Assembly: GCA_001661515.1 (NCBI GenBank)
Contig: LUVW01000014.1
Location: forward strand, 124,001-188,000
DNA: 64,000 nt
From: Capniomyces stellatus
Lineage: Eukaryota > Kickxellomycota > Harpellomycetes > Harpellales > Legeriomycetaceae
Direction of reading: 5' to 3'
Shown: piece by piece, positions 55,922 through 64,000 of the stretch
How the letters are laid out: each line of letters opens with the position of its first letter
Numbering within the stretch: position 1 is the stretch's first letter
Program-made: the position numbers and the translations under genes
Notes under the pieces: model-generated
Seen by the model: the letters and a program-made list of their open reading frames with translations, nothing else
Databases searched by the model: none
Told to the model about the DNA's origin: nothing

Positions 55922-58126
55922 CTACTTGTTTTTAATTTTTTTTATACTTGATCCAACACGCTTAACAACATCCTTCGAAAATATATATCCTACACCAGAC
56001 ATAATGGTTGTAGCACCTGTTACCCATTGCAAACAAACCAACCAAAGTGCATCTGATGGAATGCCTATCACTGGACATACTAGTGCAGACACCATTACGC
56101 CCATTTGCAATGCTGTGTTTGCTTTGCTCAATAAAGTTGGGCTGACTGACGCTGAAGGAAGACTCAGATCCCAGTACCTTTTAAAAGTTTTCTAAATTAG
56201 GCCAACCATGCACCTCCATTAGTAACTTTACAACTTGCAATTTACAAGCCAATCAGTAAGAGTTTGTCAAAACTGAGTTTGACTTGTTGTGTATAGTTTA
56301 CTCTGGCTCAATGCTGTCACGTATAACTATATATTTGGTTTATGGCTTACTGGTTCTGGTAGTGTTCTATATCTAATTAAAAAGGCTGATATCGCCAGTG
56401 CTACATCCCGCCCTATAATTACAACTGCCAGAGGAACTATAATAGTAAAGTATTGAAGAAAAACACGTTTGTTAATCTGATAATAATAAAAAAGGTACCA
56501 TTAATATGATTCAATATATCCAATGGCACTGAAATGTGTATCTATATCCATGGCTCAACTCTCAGCTTCACCATTTATGACATTGGTAGGTAATATGGAA
56601 AGGGTTGGTTTACGTGGGATCAATCCTGCGTACGTCAAAGATGTGATAACTGTGGTTATAAATATTTTGTCGGCTGCTGGGTCCAGTATAGACCCTAATG
56701 TCGTCTTCATTTTGAATCTTCTCGCTATATACCCGTCAAGCTAAATTTCCAGAAGAAGAAAATATACTTACTTTAAAGATAAAACACAGATTTAAAAAAA
56801 AAAAAAAAAAAAACGCCAACACCAACTATTTAAATCTACAAATGACATATATGGTGGCTAATTGGGTCGAGTCTTAACTGCATCTGTGATCCCAAAAACA
56901 ACGCATCCTATGAACGCCTCTTTGTACCTCTGTTGGACTACCAAGTACCCTAAAAACGGCGACCCTACTATTCTCATCATCGTTAGTATGTTGGGAATAG
57001 TGAAGATATCTTCGCGAAGCTCTCCTGGTGCGGTTTCTTCCTATAATTCAATTCAAAAAAAAAAAAATCAGACCATTAAATATATAGTCATCATTATCCA
57101 ATTTGTCTGACCATGTGTTGTGATATTGTGCTTATAGATCAAAGCCTCTGCACTTGCTTGATATTTTTTTTTTGGTTATGTGCTTCATTTACTAGACATA
57201 AAAAAAAAGCTGGTGCGACTCAACATCTCAACAGAGTCGTTGATATCGTTACAGACACTTGGTATATACTGATTACCTTTGGCTGACCCTCGGGTGCACA
57301 TTTTTTCAAAGTTGTGGGGTCTAAAGCCTGTGCGTTTTGCTTTTCTTTGATCTATTGGAAGTCAAATGCAAACCAGACATGTATTCAAGTATACTTAAAT
57401 GATGGGTCATTTTTATGTGAATATGGAATGCCTTAGTAATGTTGTTAAAATGCTAATGTAAATACGAACACACTATGGGTGCATAAATCTATACAAAATC
57501 CATTATTTAGAGAATAACAATTTACCTCATTGACAGTTTTCAATATTTCTGCCTCGCTTTTATCTAGTTTCTATTATGCCCCCCACCCGGTATATTAATC
57601 ATTGTTGCTCCATGGGTGCAATTAAATGAAATATAATTCAATAATACAAAATAATGTATTTCTATATGCTTACATCTTTGTTGCCTTTGTCCGAGCTGAA
57701 TTTGCTGAATTTCCGAAAAACCATCGGCTTATTGTATTTAATTTCTATATTGAATTTCATATTCGCCTTTTCTTTCGAGCCGTCCAGACCATGCTTAAAG
57801 CGCACTCCAAATCCACATACAGGGATCTCTGCAGAAACACCCGATTTAACTAGCTGTTTCTTAAAAGCATTTTCAAATCTACAAGTGGAATTTGATTGAT
57901 CGTTAATAATACTTAACAGCAACAAACAGCAAAAGGAAAAGCATGTGCTTATGCTCTGCTTCCTGGTAATGTATTTAGATCCAGCCTAATCCATCTGCTC
58001 TAGAGAACAGTTGTTAGCAAGGCAGCGGCATGTTTTTTTAAACATATCTACATGTGATCCTCAAGAAAATGTATTTGCAATGCCTTACACTAATCTATTT
58101 GCGTGCTTTCGACTTGCATTCCACAT
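55922..58126 (-). CDS. CRD1: Mitochondrial cardiolipin synthase (CDP-alcohol phosphatidyltransferase), 8 exons
   Basis: Eight exons join in phase: 58126-58089, 57878-57674, 57570-57526, 57351-57277, 57040-56879, 56740-56614, 56436-56351 and 56191-55922, giving 335 residues (yeast Crd1 283, human CRLS1 301). The N-terminus (MWNASRKHANRLV) is basic and suits a mitochondrial presequence. The catalytic CDP-alcohol phosphotransferase motif D-x2-D-G-x2-A-R-x8-G-x3-D-x3-D is complete (TDALDGYIARR, then GSILDPAAD) and is split by the intron at 56878-56741. Flanking family landmarks are DIFTIPNILTMMRI, LPLAVVIIGRDVALA and KTFKRYWDLSLPSA, ending SKANTALQMGVM with C-terminal membrane helices. The enzyme condenses phosphatidylglycerol with CDP-diacylglycerol in the inner membrane. 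The first two exons are less conserved, so the N-terminal structure is less certain than the rest. Confidence 0.92.
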
Positions 58127-61100
58127 CGCTAGCTCTACGTCGCTTTGTTTCGATTTCACAATCCGAAGTCTTCAAAATTTTATAAAAACTAGGCGCTATT
58201 TCTAATATCCTTGGAATTTGATTTTGCAAACATATATTCTTGAATTTAACAATGTTTTGAAACTTTACCAATCTGTTTTTTTTTTAAATTCTACAAAATT
58301 AAAAATGTTAATAGCGTTTAATTTAGGTATTGATTACGTTTCTATTGCTTTATTATCAATCGCATTCGTTTAAATTTTTTTTGATCAATATTGATAAAAC
58401 AATAAAAGTAGTTGGCAAACACCCAACAAAAATCGAGAATCACAGACTTTTGATGGGTTACTACGCCATTGTTAAAATGCAGTTATACTTGGAAGCTTTA
58501 GCTTTCTAAATGTGTCACTATTTTCGAGACATGATACAATAAGTGTTGCTGTGTTATAGCTGGGCAGTCAGTCAAACACCTCTCGTAGTCGTATGTGAGC
58601 ATTGTATTTACAAAATAATATCAGTAGTATCAGTAGTATCAGTAGTATCAGTAGTATCAGTGATATTTCAGTTAATCAATGATCACTTTTGCTTACGGTT
58701 AGCTAATCACATATTGTTAGGTTGTGTTATATTGAACTGTTCCGTTCTATTTTGTATAATTTGCCCAACTTGATAGCACCGCCATTCACACGACAAATAT
58801 ATTATATATAATTTCAATAAAAATATATATACATATTATATATAACATGCGGTGGGGGAGAGAGGAGGCTTTTAATCCAATATTAATGTCTTTTTTTTCA
58901 AACAGCTCAAGCCCGCTTATTCGTCGTATTTTCTAGCTTGGGTTATTCAATTTACGTGTATAATTATTAGAAAATTCAGTTGAACTACAAGTAATTGAAC
59001 ACGCGTAAAAGTTGGTGGTGATATTTCCCAATGTTAATCGTTCAGGTATTTTAGAATTAAAAGACGATTATTATAAAACCCACGAGAAACCAAAACCAAA
59101 ACCAAAAATAAAACATACAATAAAATAAAAATATGAGTTTACAATGAAATGATACTAAACGATCCGTATCAAGTTATACGAGATTTGGTTGGGGGGTATT
59201 ATATGCCATTTTAATTCGACTGCTCAACATTATCGCTTGTTTCTCTTTTAATTAATGGAATAAGATCCTTTGCTTTTCCTACAAATATCACTAGTTCAGT
59301 CCTTATCAGGATGAGAATAAAAAACATCAGGGAATTTTTTTTTCTAAAGAAGCCGAACAGGATGAATAAGATGCTTTGCTGTTGTCAATCTACTATGACA
59401 ATGGCAAAGTTCTGTATATCCTCAACTAAATGTGGTCAAGTAAAACGGGAGACGCAATTGAGGAAATAAAGCAAAGCGAAAAGTAACTTTGTTTTTTTTG
59501 CTAAGGGAATCTGCGTTTTAATCTTACTGCAAAGGCTGTGTGGTTAAAGTGTTCTAGTTTCTTGAAATTAGATCAAAAGTGTGTGTAGTCCAATAATATT
59601 CGTGTAAAACAGTTTAATTAATTATGTAATTATGCTTCACTTGGTACAGTATACAAAAAAGTGAGGTGCTTGATTTTTCTATGTAGTAGCAAAAGTCGTT
59701 TGAAACGTAAAGTCGGCTATGATTTGTTGGTGAAATGAAACAATGGATAGACACAGTTTAATTGACTGGAAAGTGCTTCAAACCCGAATTGGTTTAGGTT
59801 CATAGTAGATTAATTACTGTATTTTTAGCCAATAATATCAGCGGAAGCCAGAAAAGAGGTTTGCTGTTTAGCTATTTAGAAACTAATAAGCAGAAAGAAT
59901 CCCGACAAAGAAAGGCTCACTTTTTGATAATTAGGTGTCATGGTTGTGTAAACAAATCCTAGAAAATCGAAATAATTTGTAGTAGTTTGCTCATTAATTT
60001 TGTCAATTTACTTTATTGTATTGTATTACTAATTCACATTATATTGATTTTTTTTATCAAAAAAATCGACAGTTTATTGTTCGTTTATTTTTAGACATGT
60101 TCTGTTAACGTGAATTTGGTAATAGTAATATGTTCAAGTTCGAATTTGTAGCGTTTATAATTTAGCCTATATCCAAGTGAGCAAATTATTATTTATTTTT
60201 AAATTTTTTTTGGAGTGAATTATTTTTAACACCCCAGCTTTTACTACGCTTTTTTCCACAATTTCTTTCAGTTCGTTTTTTCATTCTTTGCTTCGTTTAG
60301 GAATTGACTCGGTTTAGCGAGTAAGAAGCCGGAAGGCTAAACTCCGTTATTTTACAGCTTTTAAGCACTAAATTGCATCACAATAGTAGTTATAAAAGCA
60401 CATCGATAAGCTTGACGTTAGTCATGTATACAGGTTAGATATTTTTTTGCCTTTTTTTTTTGACTAGTATTTTGGCCATCTCATAATAGCTTTGCTCTGG
60501 CCTTGGCTGTTCTGATTAAACGTATGTGGAAAAAAAAAACCTTTCTTTACTCGAGTTTGAATGGTCAAAAATAAACTTAACAAACAGTAGATATAAACTT
60601 GGTAGTTGTGTTATGAATTTTGACACGATGATGGCTAAAATCCCAACAAAACTACAAGTCTATTTAGATAAAAAGCAGCTTTGTTCAAAAGTAAATACTA
60701 GTACTGTAAGTGCAAAAGCAAAAAGGCTAGCAGCTTGTGGTGGATTTATAAGACATTTTTGCGTTGTTATTATTATACAATCGCGGGGCGATCAAAAAGA
60801 TTGTACATGTATTTCAATAAAAAAATAGTTGTAAATGCTCAACTAAATGTAACACTTTATTTGAGTATTCAGCAAACATATTCGTAAAACAAATGTATGT
60901 AAACCAGGGTGCAATATGTATTGTAGTTTGACTGCTATATCGCTTAAAAAAGCATTGCTCTGAAAAATAAATAAGACTATACATGTATAGTAATCGCTTT
61001 ATCATTCATACCATTACCACCTTCACCATCATTATCATTATCAACATTAACACTTAGCATTTGGCATTTAGCATTTAAAGTTTAGCATTTAGCATCTATT

Positions 61101-64000
61101 GATTGGAAGTTTTTATTATTTGAGTAAAGAAATGCCGTATATCATTTTTATTTTGTATGTACATTTCAAAATATATTTTAAAATTTTCAATTGTAAAAGA
61201 ATAATGACTTGACTTCAAGGTAACCTAATGGTCATAAAAACTGTTTCAAAATCACACATCATCGCCATCGACAGTTTCACATTTGTACTAGCAGTTATCG
61301 TTGCTGATAAAATCCAAGCAGAACCAATGGGCCCTGTATTTTCTTTGATTTTTGCAATTTTTTGTCATAGTAGATCAATATAGAGGGTGGCTGACTGGAA
61401 CTGTTTATTGTATTATTTTCAAGACACATTTACTTTTATTTGATCATTTTTATTGCTCACCATGCATTAAAAAAACGCATACTAAGAAAGAAACAACGTT
61501 AAGTACAAACTGGTATAGTGTGACATTTTCGAGCCAATACACAGTCAAAATATATTGGGTAAGAAAAGACTACAATGGTGTATAATAATGCTTTGGATAA
61601 GAAAAAATATATATATTTGTGTGTTTTACAAAGTTAAACTGTATAAATGTACAATAGAGCAATAACAAAAGTATAAATCACTTTGCCGATCACTATTTTT
61701 TAATTGGGTGGTTCACAAAAGTTGGTAACATTTTAATTTGTGTTTTAAGTGTAAATGTACCAAACAGAAAAGTGACCTCCCAGTAAAAATAAAAAAATAT
61801 ACATATAGCCAATTAGAAAAAACATCATGTATAAAGTGCAATTAAAGTAAAATAAAGTTAAATAAGGTAAAGTAAAACAATGATAGAAAAATAAAAATAG
61901 CTAATAGCAGGTTAAAAAAAAATAGAGCCCAAGGCCATCAAAAGCATATGAGACGCAAATAGCCGTAAATTGTTAGGATTATACCTACCAATTTTGTTGC
62001 TCAAAGGCATATCGAATAAATTGAGAGCAAGCGATTCAAACGAAAAGCATTTTCCAAGTTTCTAAAACTTCAAATTCGCCTTCATTGTTTGGTGTAATGA
62101 ATGCGTCAAATTTTATGAAAATCCAACCAACTTGTAATATGTGACTAAACATGATATACGCTTCTATATCACATATCTGTGGGTTTTAAAAATAGGATAG
62201 TTGAGTAGTAGCTTTTTTTTATGCTAGTTGAGTTTATAAGGTATTCAATGATGATCGTCAATCAGTTGGCCTATAAAATTAACGCAACATAGCAAAATCG
62301 ATGTACTTAAAGCGAGACATCTCGCATATTATGTATATCCCATATATTTTAGTTTGCTTAACAAGAACAAAAGTAAATAAATGCTAGGTGTGTTTCGCTG
62401 ATTGAAACGCTTTAACGGTGATTCTCAAGCTGTTTAAACAATCAAGCACTAATTGGATGAATATTATGAGCATACTGCAGTGTTAAGACAGAGTACTAAT
62501 GATAAATTGTTGAATTGTTAAAGTATTATTAGTTTTATGTGTATATATACATGTTTGTTTATTTTTTTAAACAATCAGAAATCCAATTTACGACTAATGT
62601 ATAAAACAACAACAAGTGTATTAGTTCTAGAAAGTAAAAAAAAATATTAAAAGATTAGAATTCCAGTATCTGTTAGAAGAAACACAATAGCTATTTTATT
62701 TTTATTTTGAGATACAGTCAGCGAAATAAAAATCGAAATCAAAGTAATATAACCTTAATACAAACACACAGCGCCTAGAATATATTAATACTTTTGCCTA
62801 CGCCAAAATATTATCAAGACCGACATTTTATAGAAATAAGTGAGTACCACCAGAAACACCAAAAAAAGTTTTAATAAATATATAACTAGAGTTCTCAACA
62901 TCACTCCGATAGAAACACAACTTGTAACGCCCAATAAAACCGATAGAAAGTAGATTTTACAGAGCTTTTACTGTAATCAAACCAAGGCACAGAAGCGATA
63001 GAGTAGTCCAAAGTGAATCAGAATAACGTATAACGAAACCAAAACAGTGGAATAGTAGCCTAGAGTCGTCACACAAGTCGGGCACAGCAACACCAATAGT
63101 CAGTAACGAATAAATTGGTAAGCAAAATATTTATTTTGGATAGTTGTGCCAGTTTACATTCGACACCAATACACACAAAGTGGTTCAATATGTATATGTG
63201 TATATATACGGAGTCTGCTATATTGTACTGCCGTATGTCATGGTGTAGCATATAGCGACCAGACTATGCAGAAAGCTAATACACACCTAATTTGGGGAGG
63301 GTGAGGGGGCGGTATGGTTGTGATAGTGACATTTGATTCACTAGTTTAATACCTGGAGAGGAGGAGGATGGCCAAGTTTTAAATTGGTTTGGCTTTTTGA
63401 TTTTTTGGCAGAAAAATAATGAGGAAAAATATAATGTAAAAACATCCTTTTAATGGATTGATGGGTGATGTACGAGTACGAGTATGCGTGAGTTGGTGGT
63501 ATCTCGTAGAGGTGGTGAATTTAAAACAAAATAGTTGTGTTTTAATGGGTTTAATTTATGGAATATTTGGATAAATTGTGGAGGTAGGGATTTTATTCCG
63601 AATGGTGGTAAGGTTGATACTTATTTTACGTATCAACTTTAATTGAGCAAACTAAATGGAATAAAAAAAAAAGCCGAGTGAAATTGAGTCAGATGATAGG
63701 CTAAGAGTTTAGAACAGTTTGGATTATAGAATAAAAAAAATTAATATATTTCAGACACAAAAAGAGAAAGAGGGTGTTCTTAGAGGTAAAGCTTGCCAAG
63801 GAGTGGAGGAGGCAATTAATCACTTGAAATGGGTAGGTGTACTAAGAGGAAATAGCATTGTCTTTCAAACAGGCTACGTGAAGGGTTCTATGAAACTGTT
63901 TCATAAAAATAAAAGAGCTATTCACTATTATTTATAGCTGAAAAAAGAAATACAGTTCACTGAGTGTAATTAAAAATGAACAAAAGCCTAAAAGGCAATG
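58127..64000. other. Gene-poor right end, 5.9 kb
   Basis: I can support no gene here. Frames of up to 100 codons exist (for example 60526-60828, 61352-61585 and 63719-63937) but none starts with a good ATG, shows a domain or links to other exons. A 9-bp tandem repeat lies near 58620. Degenerate ttagcattt repeats occur near 61048-61095. The sequence is AT-rich with no telomere-like repeats. The left end contains the CRD1 promoter. Confidence 0.45.
58619..58660. repeat. 9-bp tandem repeat (agtagtatc), about 4 copies
   Basis: Four consecutive agtagtatc units with flanking partial copies, intergenic. Confidence 0.9.

Noticed and set aside
60311..60345. gtttagc/gctaaac inverted repeat as a structured RNA
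   Set aside because: A 7-bp stem with a long loop is expected by chance, and nothing else supports a transcript.
60526..60828. 100-codon frame in the right gene-poor region
   Set aside because: It starts at GTG rather than ATG, and its Lys/Asn/Ser-rich composition fits chance in AT-rich DNA.
63719..63937. 72-codon frame near the right edge (VLRGKACQGVEEAINHLKW)
   Set aside because: The composition is somewhat protein-like, but no ATG, partner exon or family was found, and the window ends too soon to judge.
1..64000. tRNA, 5S rRNA and spliceosomal snRNA genes
   Set aside because: I looked for paired A/B boxes, GTTCGA-type T-loops and conserved U1, U2 and U6 segments and found none that fit. 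A tRNAscan or Infernal run would be decisive.

Overview
This is a nuclear chromosome segment from a eukaryote, most likely a fungus. The AT-rich sequence has long A/T homopolymers. GT-AG introns of roughly 100-240 nt interrupt many genes, several with a CTAAC-type branch site just before the acceptor. Almost every recognisable gene is a conserved eukaryotic housekeeping gene with fungal-style architecture. I see no operon, bacterial promoter, CRISPR array or virus. An early-diverging fungal lineage (for example Zoopagomycota) fits the low GC, the poly-A/T tracts and the ankyrin expansion, but that is inference.

Layout, left to right. UTP22 (ribosome biogenesis, +) ends tail-to-tail with a three-exon Bax-inhibitor-1 gene (-). 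A poorly resolved membrane-protein locus (-) is followed by the four-exon HIT zinc-finger gene VPS71/SWC6 (+). A two-exon coiled-coil, single-pass membrane protein (+) converges on a long F-box-like/ankyrin gene (-). Next are a GRAM-GRAM-TBC Rab-GAP (-, three exons) and eIF3a/TIF32 (-, two exons). A small secreted-protein gene (-) lies before a 4.6 kb gene-poor stretch. A two-exon gene (+) then encodes a giant PHD-finger/AT-hook protein of about 2,500 residues. A decayed LINE-type retrotransposon with an adjacent inverted, poly-A-tailed piece sits next to the poly(A)-binding protein gene PAB1 (-). The right third holds TRS31/TRAPPC5 (+, five exons), the inositol-pyrophosphate synthase VIP1/Asp1 (+, six exons) and a mitochondrial cardiolipin synthase CRD1 (-, eight exons). 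The last 5.9 kb has no gene I can support.

Most of the small-exon genes were assembled by hand. Splice sites were accepted only where donor, acceptor, reading phase and family homology all agreed, and the summed exon lengths are divisible by three in every assembled gene. The products cover ribosome assembly (UTP22), translation (eIF3a, PABP), chromatin (SWC6, the PHD protein), vesicle traffic (TRAPPC5, TBC Rab-GAP), inositol-phosphate signalling (VIP1) and membrane physiology (BI-1, cardiolipin synthase). They are unrelated neighbours, not a pathway.

I did not find a clear new multi-gene system. The most notable unexplained signals are these: a G-rich to C-rich flip along the coding strand of several long genes; pure C runs about 20 nt after the stop codons of two separate genes; the inverted LINE junction; a perfect 13-bp hairpin in an intergenic region; a 31-bp minisatellite; and lineage-specific orphan proteins.
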